Source: Caldifarciminota bacterium
GTDB lineage: Bacteria > Hydrothermota > UBA3072 > B12-G15
Length of the DNA stretch: 7,970 nucleotides
Direction of reading: 5' to 3'
Assembly (NCBI GenBank): GCA_021163525.1
Contig: JAGGTX010000105.1
Location: 1 to 7,970 of the forward strand
Shown: piece by piece, positions 1-6,254 of the stretch
Layout: every line of letters begins with the position of its first letter
How positions within the stretch are numbered: position 1 is the stretch's first letter
Program-made: the position numbers and the translations under genes
Notes under the pieces: generated by a model
Seen by the model: the letters and a program-made list of their open reading frames with translations, nothing else
Databases searched by the model: none
What the model was told of the DNA's origin: nothing

Positions 1-906
1 ATCCATAGGGTTGAGAAGGAAGGTGGAAAGGTGGTTTCTTTCCGCTCCCTCTGTGGTGCACTTCCTGCTCCTGAGGCAAGTGATAATCCCTTCAGATACA
101 AGTTTTCATGGAGTCCTCGTGGTGTTGCCCTTGCAGCAAGGAACAGCGCAAGGTACCTTAAAGAGGGAAAGGTTGTTGAGGTTGAGAGCAAGGATTTATT
201 CAGGGATGTATTTACAACAGAGGTTGAGGGGATTGGGATGCTGGAAGTGTATCCAAACAGGGACTCAATGCCATATATAGACCTGTATGGAATTAAGGAT
301 GCTGAAACAATGTTCAGGGGAACCCTCCGTTATCCAGGATGGTGTGAACTCTGGTATGTTATTTCAAACTCAGGTCTCCTTGATGTGGAGGAGAAAGAAT
401 GGGGTAGTATCACATACAGGGAGTTTATGAAGAAGATTCTTGGTACAGAAAAGGAGCCGGAGGAGGCACTTGCCGAAAAGACAGGTGTTTCAGTTGATAG
501 TGCTCCCATTAAAAAACTTGAATGGCTGGGTATCTTCTCTGATGAACCTATAAAAACGACAAAGGGTGGTGCCATTGATGTATTTGTTGACCTTCTGCTG
601 GAGAAACTCTCATATCGTGAGGGTGAAAGGGATATGGTTATATTAAAGGATGAGGTGATTGCTGATTATAGGAATAGAAAAGTTAAATACACATCAACAC
701 TGATTGACTATGGTGAAATAGGAAAGGATACATCTATTGCAAGAACGGTGAGTCTTCCTGCTGCATGTGCTGTTAAACTGATACTTGAGGGAGAGATAAA
801 AGAAACGGGTGTCCATATACCCACGCATCCTGACATATACGAGCCTGTTTTGAAAGAACTTGCGGAACTCGGTATAAGGTCAGAGGAAAAGGTAGAGGAA
901 GTTTAG
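1..906 (+). CDS. Saccharopine dehydrogenase (LYS9-type), C-terminal part, 5' end outside window
   Basis: The protein belongs to the NAD(P)-dependent saccharopine dehydrogenase family, which interconverts saccharopine with glutamate and 2-aminoadipate semialdehyde in lysine metabolism; bacterial relatives can act in polyamine synthesis. The reading frame is open from base 1 with no native start, so the N-terminal Rossmann domain lies upstream; the GTG at 31 is internal. Visible family landmarks, in order, are the CGALPAPEASDNP segment, FSWSPRG, a YPNRDS motif, DLYGIKDAETMFRGTLRYPG, LGIFSD, ERDMVILKDE, STLIDYG and a final HPDIYEPVLKELAELGI. These follow the order I recall for yeast Lys9, and the last 290 or so residues look intact. 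The end is a TAG at 904-906. No strong hairpin terminator follows; only a weak palindrome (GTTTATAAAC, 906-915) and a short T run are seen. Family assignment is firm; the exact substrate (lysine or polyamine pathway) is not decided by this window. Confidence 0.92.
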   Translation: MHRVEKEGGKVVSFRSLCGALPAPEASDNPFRYKFSWSPRGVALAARNSARYLKEGKVVEVESKDLFRDVFTTEVEGIGMLEVYPNRDSMPYIDLYGIKDAETMFRGTLRYPGWCELWYVISNSGLLDVEEKEWGSITYREFMKKILGTEKEPEEALAEKTGVSVDSAPIKKLEWLGIFSDEPIKTTKGGAIDVFVDLLLEKLSYREGERDMVILKDEVIADYRNRKVKYTSTLIDYGEIGKDTSIARTVSLPAACAVKLILEGEIKETGVHIPTHPDIYEPVLKELAELGIRSEEKVEEV

Positions 907-930
907 TTTATAAACGGTTTTTAACAATAA

Positions 931-1639
931 TTAGAAAGAGAGGACATCTTCAACGCATGGGGTTTTCCACCTGAAGAGGTGATATTCACAGGGAGATAAC
1001 AAGGGAAGCCCTGATGCCCCTTGGTTTTGACAGGCCTACAATAGATTTTCTTACAAGGGTTGGGCGATTCCAGGATATAAGATTCCATGTAGGTCCCCTG
1101 TATCTTGGTAGACCTTCCCCTTCACATTTTGAAAGGTCATGGGTGGTGAAAAATGGTAATCCAGAACTTCACCTGAAGGCAATTGAAGGGGGCAGGAGAT
1201 TCCTTGTTTTCTGTGTGAGGAACATTGTTTCCAGTATTGGTGCTTAACCTGAATCTGCTGATAAAATAACCGGAAATAAAAAGGCCATGTTGAATCTTGG
1301 CAGGGCGCTTCACACCCTGCAGGACTTTTTCAGCCATTCAAATTACATTGACCTCAACAAATACCAGAGAGAAGAGGTCTCTTTCACCCTTTTTCACCCT
1401 GAAGTCGCCCCCCTGACTATATCAGGATTGTGTATGTTGGTTTACATTTCTTCATTGACCATTATCCACATGGTACGTTTGGGTTTGGAGAGACAAAGGA
1501 TAATCCGTCCTGGACAAAAGGTGGAGAAGAAAGGTTCTTAATGGTGAAGATGGAGGCTGTGAAGCATACAGGGGAGTTTGTGCTTAAACTATTTGATGGA
1601 ATACTCTATAGAAGATATGTTTTACAGGAAATTTTGTAG
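931..1639 (+). pseudogene. Decayed HET-C / zinc-dependent phospholipase C-like gene
   Basis: Three pieces in two shifted frames spell one protein. Frame 1 gives NAWGFPPEEVIF (about 952-987). Frame 3 continues with HREITREALMPLGF (987 on), then SPSHFERSW and, after a stop, LGRALHTLQDFFSHSNYIDL. Frame 2 gives DYIRIVYVGLHFF and DHYPHGTFGFGETKDNPSW to a TAG at 1637-1639. The HREIT...LGF block, the HF pair and especially the ALHTLQDFFSHSNY signature are those of HET-C/Zn-dependent phospholipase C-like proteins, whose histidines bind zinc. Lesions: loss of one T near 984-986 (restoring it gives VIFHREIT), an in-frame TAA at 1245-1247, and loss of one C from the run at 1408-1413 (restoring it gives EVAPPDYIRI). 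No start codon lies between the upstream stop (928-930) and the first conserved residues, so any signal peptide is also lost. Flanking genes have no such lesions, which argues for real decay rather than poor sequence. Restored length is about 235 residues. Confidence 0.75.
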
Positions 1640-1672
1640 GTTTTACTTATTTATTATGATGCAGAAATCCCC

Positions 1673-1703
1673 TTGACATAACCTGTTAATGAGTGTATCT
1701 ATT
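1673..1703 (+). promoter_or_regulatory. Putative sigma-70 promoter for rnfB-lgt
   Basis: A perfect TTGACA -35 hexamer lies at 1673-1678. The -10 is weak: TATCTA at 1696-1701 with a 17-base spacer, or TCTATT at 1698-1703 with 19. It lies after the pseudogene and 20 bases or more before the strong AGGAGG (1713-1718) and ATG (1723) of rnfB, so its position is right. The -35 match and position are seen directly; activity is inferred. Confidence 0.45.
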
Positions 1704-1722
1704 CTGAAAAAAAGGAGGCTGA

Positions 1723-2535
1723 ATGATCCTTATATCAATGCTTGTTCTTGGTGGGCTTGGTCTTGTCTTTGGACTTTTCCTCACCTTTTCTGCAAAGAAG
1801 TTCCATGTTGAACGTGACCCGAGAATAGAGAAGATACTTGAAGTTCTGCCGATGGCAAACTGTGGTGGGTGTGGTGCACCGGGATGTGAGTCTTTTGCAG
1901 AGGGCGTTGTGGCAGGAAAGTACCCTGTGAATGGTTGCGTTGTTGGGGGACAGGAGGTTGCAGACAAGATTGCAGCAATACTCGGGGTTGAAGCAGAGGC
2001 AGTTGTTCCTAAGATCGCGGTCGTTCAATGCCTTGGAGATAGAAAAAGTGCAAAGAGAATTGCCGAGTATATTGGGATAAAGACATGTAAGGCATTGGAC
2101 CTTGTTGGAGGGGATAAGGGCTGTGTCTATGGGTGTCTTGGTCTTGGAGACTGTGTTGATGCCTGTCCATTTGATGCCATGTACATGGGAGAAAACGGCC
2201 TTCCCATTGTGATAGAGGATAAGTGCACTGGTTGTGGTGAATGTGTCAGGGCATGTCCCAGGGGAATAATGACGCTTGTTCCAAAGGATGCCCCTATTTA
2301 TCTTGGGTGTGTTTCTCCTGAAAGGGGTAAGGATGTTTCAGATGTATGCTCCAGAGGGTGTATAGGATGCAGTCTCTGTTCAAGGGTTGTGCCTGAGGGT
2401 AACATAACAATGAATGGATACCTGCCTGTTATACATTATGAAAATGTTAAAAATCCTGAAGACCTTAAACCTGCTGTTGAAAGATGCCCCACAAAAACAT
2501 TTGTTGTTAGAACACTGGAGAAAGTGAATGTGTAG
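1723..2535 (+). CDS. rnfB: RnfB-type multi-cluster ferredoxin, electron-transport subunit
   Basis: A 270-residue protein like the long form of RnfB, the membrane-anchored iron-sulfur subunit that passes electrons from ferredoxin in the Rnf (ferredoxin:NAD+) complex. Residues 1-22 form one hydrophobic membrane segment. Next comes the RnfB four-cysteine cluster domain (ANCGGCGAPGC, Cys47, 50, 55, 72). A ferredoxin-like region follows: Cys134/138/144/148, then a classic CTGCGECVRACP (Cys168/171/174/178), then a further Cys set at 196, 209, 213, 216 and 219, suggesting three 4Fe-4S clusters after the first. The ATG is preceded by AGGAGG with a 4-base gap. Its stop overlaps the lgt start by 8 bases, so the two are likely co-translated. 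No rnfA, C, D, E or G gene is in view: upstream is a pseudogene and downstream is lgt, so it is either an orphan or has partners elsewhere. The symbol marks the family, not proof that it works in an Rnf complex. Confidence 0.88.
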   Translation: MILISMLVLGGLGLVFGLFLTFSAKKFHVERDPRIEKILEVLPMANCGGCGAPGCESFAEGVVAGKYPVNGCVVGGQEVADKIAAILGVEAEAVVPKIAVVQCLGDRKSAKRIAEYIGIKTCKALDLVGGDKGCVYGCLGLGDCVDACPFDAMYMGENGLPIVIEDKCTGCGECVRACPRGIMTLVPKDAPIYLGCVSPERGKDVSDVCSRGCIGCSLCSRVVPEGNITMNGYLPVIHYENVKNPEDLKPAVERCPTKTFVVRTLEKVNV

Positions 2536-3337
2536 ATACCTGATTCACACAAGGGGTTTTTCTCTCCCCACATACGGGGTGATGATGGTTGTTGCATACT
2601 TTGCGGCCCTTTATGTTATCCTCCGAGAGGCCAGGCGTGTTAAACTTGATCCGTCAAAACTTGAGAGCCTTACTTTATGGATACTGGTTGGTATTATTAT
2701 AGGTGCAAGGGTATGGTATGTGATAGAGATGTGGGATTACTACAGCCAGAATGTGGGTGCAATATTCAGGGTATGGGAAGGTGGGCTTGTTTTTTATGGT
2801 GGTTTTATTGGTGGATTTGTTGGTGGACTTCTTTATCTAAAGGTCTCAAAACTCCAGTTTGGAAAGGTTGCTGATGTCTTTGCACCGGGGCTTGCACTTG
2901 CCATTGGCATAGGTAGGATAGGGTGTTTCCTGAACGGATGTTGCTTTGGAAAGGTGACCAGTTCATGGATCGGGGTTGAGTTCCCAAGGCGGTGGAACCC
3001 ACCTGTATATGAAACACATCTAAGGAATGGATGGATACGACCTGGTGCCCCACATTCCCTGCCTGTGATCCCCACCCAGATTATATCCACCATAGACCTT
3101 CTTTTGATATTTGGTATTTTACTTTTTTTGAGAAAGAGAAAACCCTTTGATGGATTCCTCTTTTATCTTTTCCTTGGCCTCTATGGACTCCACAGATTCA
3201 TTATAGATTTCTTCAGATACTATGAGGGGAATGCACTGATCTTAGAATACATAACCCTTTCACAGGCATTCAGCATAGCATTGATGATAATAAGTGTGGT
3301 GTTTATAATCAGGGGTCTGAAAAAAACTAAAATTTAA
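2528..3337 (+). CDS. lgt: Phosphatidylglycerol:prolipoprotein diacylglyceryl transferase
   Basis: Lgt is an inner-membrane enzyme that moves diacylglycerol from phosphatidylglycerol to the lipobox cysteine of prolipoproteins, the first step of lipoprotein maturation. The 269-residue protein has the usual length and about seven hydrophobic segments. Landmarks are FSLPTYGVMM (residues 11-20), GARVWYV (59-65), VWEGGLVFYGGFIGG (82-96), the signature GRIGCFLNGCCFG (129-141) and the late HRFIIDFFRYYE. Against E. coli Lgt (numbering recalled), His103 corresponds to Tyr90, Asn146 to Cys133 and Glu151 to Cys138, while Arg143 is kept as Arg130. This pattern is common in one large bacterial branch of the family, so activity is still expected. 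GGAG at 2517-2520 lies 7 bases before the ATG, which overlaps the rnfB stop. The 3' end overlaps the convergent amidotransferase gene by 11 bases. Confidence 0.95.
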   Translation: MCRYLIHTRGFSLPTYGVMMVVAYFAALYVILREARRVKLDPSKLESLTLWILVGIIIGARVWYVIEMWDYYSQNVGAIFRVWEGGLVFYGGFIGGFVGGLLYLKVSKLQFGKVADVFAPGLALAIGIGRIGCFLNGCCFGKVTSSWIGVEFPRRWNPPVYETHLRNGWIRPGAPHSLPVIPTQIISTIDLLLIFGILLFLRKRKPFDGFLFYLFLGLYGLHRFIIDFFRYYEGNALILEYITLSQAFSIALMIISVVFIIRGLKKTKI

Positions 3338-4088
3338 AAATTTTGTAGGCATAAGGACTTTCTTCTTTGAATTTTGATGGTGAAAAAAAGAATCCGGTTT
3401 CTGAGGAAAGTGCCTCAGTTACAACATAACGACCAAAGGTTTTCCTGAGAAAGATATACCGCGAAGAAAAAAAGACTGCATGAAGCAGGCTTTCGAAATG
3501 AACGGAAAGAGGCATATTTTTTTTCAATACAAGAAGAACATCAGGTTTCCTCACATCCACAGATAAGGTAGAAAAACTTCCTTTTAATTGAGAGGTAATG
3601 TATTTAATATTTAAGATGTCATTCTGGTTCCCATTAAACGGGCCTTTTTTGTCTAAAAGTCTGAATATTACTTCACTGTCCACAACGGCATTTCTTTCAA
3701 GTTGCTCAGATAATGTTATTTTTTCGTCGTTTGTAATTTCTCCATTGTGTATCCCTATCACATTTCCTGCTAAAATGGGATGATCGTTACTAATATTCAT
3801 CGGTTTCCCTTTGGTATGTTTTCTTGTATGACCAAGAACAAAGAGGGTTTGGTTTGATACAGTAGAGATTAATTCACGGTACTCTTTAAGATTTATGAAT
3901 TTATCAGCGGGTAGAGGTAATTTAAAAATTTTAAATTTACCGTCTTTTTGTATAATACAAATACCAGTAGCCTCTTTACCTCGTTCCATATTGTATAATA
4001 AGTTGAGTGTAAAATAGTGCCTTATTTTTTGCAGTTCATCTTTCGTTCTTTTATATGGTAGAAGCATCAATCCTGCAAGACCGCACAT
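3327..4088 (-). CDS. Class II (Ntn-type) glutamine amidotransferase domain protein
   Basis: A 253-residue stand-alone class II glutamine amidotransferase, an Ntn hydrolase that would hydrolyse glutamine and release ammonia. The start chosen (ATG, 4088-4086) gives MCGLAGL, placing Cys2 as N-terminal nucleophile after Met removal; the 13-residue longer form would bury it. A GGAGGAG site (4097-4091) fits the same ATG. Other family motifs are RGKEATGI (36-43), GHTRKHTKGKP (86-96, with Arg89 and the glutamine-site loop), NDHPI (101-105) and the oxyanion HNGEITN (114-120). There is no synthetase, phosphoribosyltransferase or sugar isomerase domain, so it is not PurF, GltB, AsnB or GlmS. Its ATG shares one base with the stop of the upstream amidoligase gene (TGATG), so the two are probably translationally coupled. 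The inferred job is to supply ammonia to, or trim glutamine-derived products of, the amidoligase. Family assignment is strong; the partnership is inference. Confidence 0.85.
   Translation of the reverse strand: MCGLAGLMLLPYKRTKDELQKIRHYFTLNLLYNMERGKEATGICIIQKDGKFKIFKLPLPADKFINLKEYRELISTVSNQTLFVLGHTRKHTKGKPMNISNDHPILAGNVIGIHNGEITNDEKITLSEQLERNAVVDSEVIFRLLDKKGPFNGNQNDILNIKYITSQLKGSFSTLSVDVRKPDVLLVLKKNMPLSVHFESLLHAVFFSSRYIFLRKTFGRYVVTEALSSETGFFFSPSKFKEESPYAYKIFKF
3329..3344. repeat. AT-only palindrome at the convergent gene junction
   Basis: AAAATTT, two A's, then AAATTTT form a perfect 7-bp inverted repeat over the stop codons of lgt and the opposing amidotransferase gene. The stem has no G or C, so as a terminator it would be weak. 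I see no better terminator for either gene at this junction. Confidence 0.35.
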
Positions 4089-5368
4089 CACTCCTCCAAC
4101 ATAAAGGTTCCAAGTTCCTCGTCCCAATAAATATTTTTCTTCTGTTTAAGAGAATGAATAGCCACCTTCACCTCATCTGTTCTGTAAAGAAACTTTCTGG
4201 AAAAGTAACCAATCCATTCAGCTGGACTGGAGAGTTTTTTAAAGATAACAGCTTCTATTGCTAAGAGGATTTTCTTTTCAAGTTTTGTGATAGGGTCTTT
4301 TTTTACCCTAAGATTTTTTTCAATATCTAACCATGAATCTCCTTCAATACGCATAAAAGAAATTGGGTTCTTCGCCAGGGAGCGGAGGACTTTATATGAT
4401 GGATTTCTAAATGAGAGTAAAACGGGCTTAAGAAATTCTATTAAATCACCTGCACCTTCTTTGAGATATTGAATATCCTCTTGTGTCAATGCACCGGTAT
4501 AACTGGTGGCAAGGTCTCCATCATTGTTTGAGAGTTTATTCAGAAGTTCCACCTTCTTTCTCCATTCAAGGTATCTCCCAGCGTGAATCACTCCATATTT
4601 GCTGATTTCAGCAGCCTTTAAGAGTATAGCGAGAAATAGAAAATATTTTGCGACTATTGAAGTGGGAGACAAGTCCATATCTGGGAACCTGTTTTCGTAG
4701 TGAAACTTGATTATGTCTCCGTTTTTGTCAAATTTAAGATGTTCAAGATTAAGAAAGTTCTGGTGTTTGGGAACTATTTCGCTTTTGTCAAGGATTTCTT
4801 TTATTTCCTTCATAGTGTAAACTGCAGGTGATAATTTTACGAATTCAAGATGGCTATTGTGGTTTCTTCTCCTACACAAACCTTCAATGGTTTCCCCTGT
4901 ACATGTTAGAAATTTTAAGAATGGGGCATATCTTCGTGTGATATTCCATACATTTGCAAGAATTATTTCGGGTATTCTTGTCCTTTTTTCTGTTATAAGA
5001 ACATGAAAGTGTAGTCCACATGTTGATTTGACCCTACCTCCTTTGCTAAGCACATAAGAAATTGTGTTGAAGAATTGGGAGTATAAGATGTCCCAGTATG
5101 GTAGGATTCCCAATATTTTTATCTCCACTCCACAGTGCTCCTTTTCAACCTGATATACACCGAACCTTCCGGGTTTCCTGATACTACCCCCAGGTAGAAA
5201 GTGATATTCCAGTTGCTTCTGGAATAAAGGCCTCTTTACACCTTTTGGAACAGCTATTTCCAGCTCAGTTCCTATTCTTACAGTCCTATAAAGGAAGTCT
5301 CTATAATAGGCTGCTTCTTCGTCAGAAAGTATGTTATTTCTCTTGATAAAAAGGATTTCAAATTCCAT
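4088..5368 (-). CDS. Amidoligase-family enzyme (glutamine-synthetase/GCS fold) with C-terminal extension
   Basis: A 426-residue protein resembling the putative amidoligase (COOH-NH2 ligase, GS-like fold) family described by comparative genomics (Iyer, Aravind and colleagues), related to gamma-glutamylcysteine synthetases. Such enzymes are expected to use ATP and Mg to join a carboxylate to an amine. Support: RIGTELEIAVP (residues 31-41; acidic Glu35/Glu37 on the first strand), CGVEIKILG (79-87, Glu82), CGLHFHV (117-123, the HxH of the family) and a later ENRFPDMDLSP segment like the family's EfR...ld strand. After about residue 360 comes a charged tail with a winged-helix-like pattern (about 375-426). 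No signal peptide or membrane segment is seen. The ATG at 5368 is the only usual start in this frame before the upstream gene, yet it lacks a free ribosome binding site; the nearest SD-like sequence is inside a hairpin. It is followed by the amidotransferase with a 1-base overlap. Substrate is unknown. Confidence 0.68.
   Translation of the reverse strand: MEFEILFIKRNNILSDEEAAYYRDFLYRTVRIGTELEIAVPKGVKRPLFQKQLEYHFLPGGSIRKPGRFGVYQVEKEHCGVEIKILGILPYWDILYSQFFNTISYVLSKGGRVKSTCGLHFHVLITEKRTRIPEIILANVWNITRRYAPFLKFLTCTGETIEGLCRRRNHNSHLEFVKLSPAVYTMKEIKEILDKSEIVPKHQNFLNLEHLKFDKNGDIIKFHYENRFPDMDLSPTSIVAKYFLFLAILLKAAEISKYGVIHAGRYLEWRKKVELLNKLSNNDGDLATSYTGALTQEDIQYLKEGAGDLIEFLKPVLLSFRNPSYKVLRSLAKNPISFMRIEGDSWLDIEKNLRVKKDPITKLEKKILLAIEAVIFKKLSSPAEWIGYFSRKFLYRTDEVKVAIHSLKQKKNIYWDEELGTFMLEE
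4091..4097 (-). promoter_or_regulatory. Ribosome binding site fixing the amidotransferase start
   Basis: GGAGGAG on the - strand lies just before TGATG, inside the last codons of the amidoligase gene. It gives a 4-base gap from GGAGG to the ATG at 4088 and supports the MCGLAGL start over the upstream in-frame start at 4127. Confidence 0.75.
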
Positions 5369-5375
5369 AAATGAA

Positions 5376-5398
5376 GAGGAGGGGGATAACCCCTCCTC
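5376..5398 (-). promoter_or_regulatory. Intercistronic GC-rich hairpin holding an SD-like sequence
   Basis: GAGGAGGGG (- strand 5398-5390), loop TTATC, then CCCCTCCTC form a perfect 9-bp stem between the stop of the V4R-like gene and the amidoligase ATG. The left arm reads like a Shine-Dalgarno, the right arm like its complement. No U run follows, so it is not a standard intrinsic terminator. It could limit amidoligase translation, act as a processing or stability element, or be a partial attenuator. Confidence 0.6.
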
Positions 5399-5400
5399 AT

Positions 5401-5868
5401 TCAGATCATTTCAAAATTAAGGATACACTCATCCTCGCCTGCTTCAACCTCTTTTACCCTTGTTTTCATACCCAGGTTTTTGCGCATTGCCGCGGCTGAA
5501 ACAGCAAGATAGGGGCACACGAAGGGTGGAATGTTTTCTTTCTTAAGGTCAAGGCAGAGTCTTCTACTAACACATTTTTTAATCTTCATTTCTATAAGGT
5601 TGTCCTTTTTTTGGATATTTACATCCTGGGCGGCACCGAATTCGTCCATAAAGATTCTTGTAAGTTCTAAAAGAACATCCTCAGGGGATTCACCTGCAAT
5701 TTCAAGTCCCATGTTTTTCTGAAGATAAGCAAGAATCTCATCCCCTATTACTGCAGATGTTGCATAGACGGGTTCTCCAACCAGGTCCCATAGTCCTTTT
5801 CCAAGCCCCTTTGTGACCAATTCAAGCAGCCTGGCAAGGTTTTTCTTTTTTTCAATTTCTGTAGCCAT
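5401..5868 (-). CDS. Small cytosolic protein, candidate V4R-like ligand-binding domain
   Basis: A 155-residue soluble protein I cannot name with certainty. Its pattern suggests the V4R (4-vinyl reductase-like, small-molecule-binding) fold. An N-terminal helix bundle with a conserved-looking GLGKGLWDLVGEPVYATSAVIGD (residues 21-43) comes first. A central FMDEFG...IEMKIKKC segment (73-99) follows. The C-terminal part has PPFVCPYLAVSAAAMRKNLG (114-133) and a final VKEVEAGEDECILNFE (138-153), recalling the family's closing E..C...G...C.F strand pair. Cysteines are at 99, 105, 118 and 148; the last two sit where V4R proteins often carry them. The ATG has a clear AGGAGG 6 bases upstream and starts 14 bases after the roadblock stop, so it belongs to the same operon. 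It may sense the signal or metabolite that the operon responds to (inference). The alternative is an unrelated small alpha/beta protein. Confidence 0.75.
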   Translation of the reverse strand: MATEIEKKKNLARLLELVTKGLGKGLWDLVGEPVYATSAVIGDEILAYLQKNMGLEIAGESPEDVLLELTRIFMDEFGAAQDVNIQKKDNLIEMKIKKCVSRRLCLDLKKENIPPFVCPYLAVSAAAMRKNLGMKTRVKEVEAGEDECILNFEMI

Positions 5869-5882
5869 AGTTTACCTCCTTT

Positions 5883-6254
5883 TCAAAACAATATCGTCTT
5901 TAATTTTTCTGCTGTTCCTCTCATCTCCACAAATAACATACCCAGGTTTGCTTCTGGAGTAACAACTGCCATCAGTGCAGCATTCTCAGCGATGTCAATG
6001 AGCATTACATAGCCATTTTCACCTTTGAGTATGGTTTCTTCGACCCTCCCTTTTTTAAGTTCTCCAAGGGTTCTTTTACTCAGACCGATAAGGTTTGCTC
6101 CGAGTGCACCAAATCTTACCGGGTCAAGGTCACCAACAGGAAGATAATAAGACACAATTACACCATCTAATGTAAAGAGTGCCACACCTTCAACATCTGT
6201 GGAGCCTTGAACAAGGTCCTGGAGAATTTTGTCAAGTTCCTCCTGCCTTGACAT
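5883..6254 (-). CDS. Roadblock/LC7-domain protein (MglB-like)
   Basis: A 123-residue, single-domain roadblock/LC7 protein. The family forms dimers that usually regulate small Ras-like GTPases such as MglA, or serve as docking modules. Visible pattern: N-terminal helix with EELDKILQDLV, strands GVALFTLDGVIVSYYLP with the family's turn, a long central helix FGALGANLIGLSKRTLGEL, then strands EETILKGENGYVMLIDI and AALMAVVTPEANLGMLFVEM, and a final helix. The start is set by AGGAGG at 6265-6260, which overlaps the in-frame GTG at 6260 and so excludes it; the ATG at 6254 is 5 bases downstream. The first 23 bases overlap the end of the response regulator gene, suggesting translational coupling. No Ras-like GTPase is visible here, so its partner is either elsewhere or is one of the operon proteins. 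Confidence 0.9.
   Translation of the reverse strand: MSRQEELDKILQDLVQGSTDVEGVALFTLDGVIVSYYLPVGDLDPVRFGALGANLIGLSKRTLGELKKGRVEETILKGENGYVMLIDIAENAALMAVVTPEANLGMLFVEMRGTAEKLKTILF

Noticed and set aside
330..575. Antisense 81-residue open frame inside saccharopine dehydrogenase
   Set aside because: It is a shadow of a well-conserved coding frame, has no ribosome binding site and shows no recognisable motif.
906..925. GTTTATAAAC palindrome plus T run as terminator of saccharopine dehydrogenase
   Set aside because: The stem is short and nearly all AT; it is too weak to call as a feature.
1014..1247. Possible independent 77-residue gene
   Set aside because: Its sequence continues conserved HET-C-like residues lying before its ATG (HREITREAL) and after its stop (LGRALHTLQDFF), so it is a fragment of the pseudogene.
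4089..4127. Longer amidotransferase start adding 13 residues
   Set aside because: It would bury the catalytic Cys; the MCGLAGL start has a strong ribosome binding site and is required for an Ntn amidotransferase.
5376..5398. Hairpin as a standard intrinsic terminator
   Set aside because: Neither strand has a T run after the stem, and an intact coupled gene pair follows directly on the - strand.
6160..6190. TGGCAC on the - strand inside the roadblock gene as a second sigma-54 promoter
   Set aside because: No GC-containing -12 element lies at the required spacing, and the site is within conserved coding sequence.
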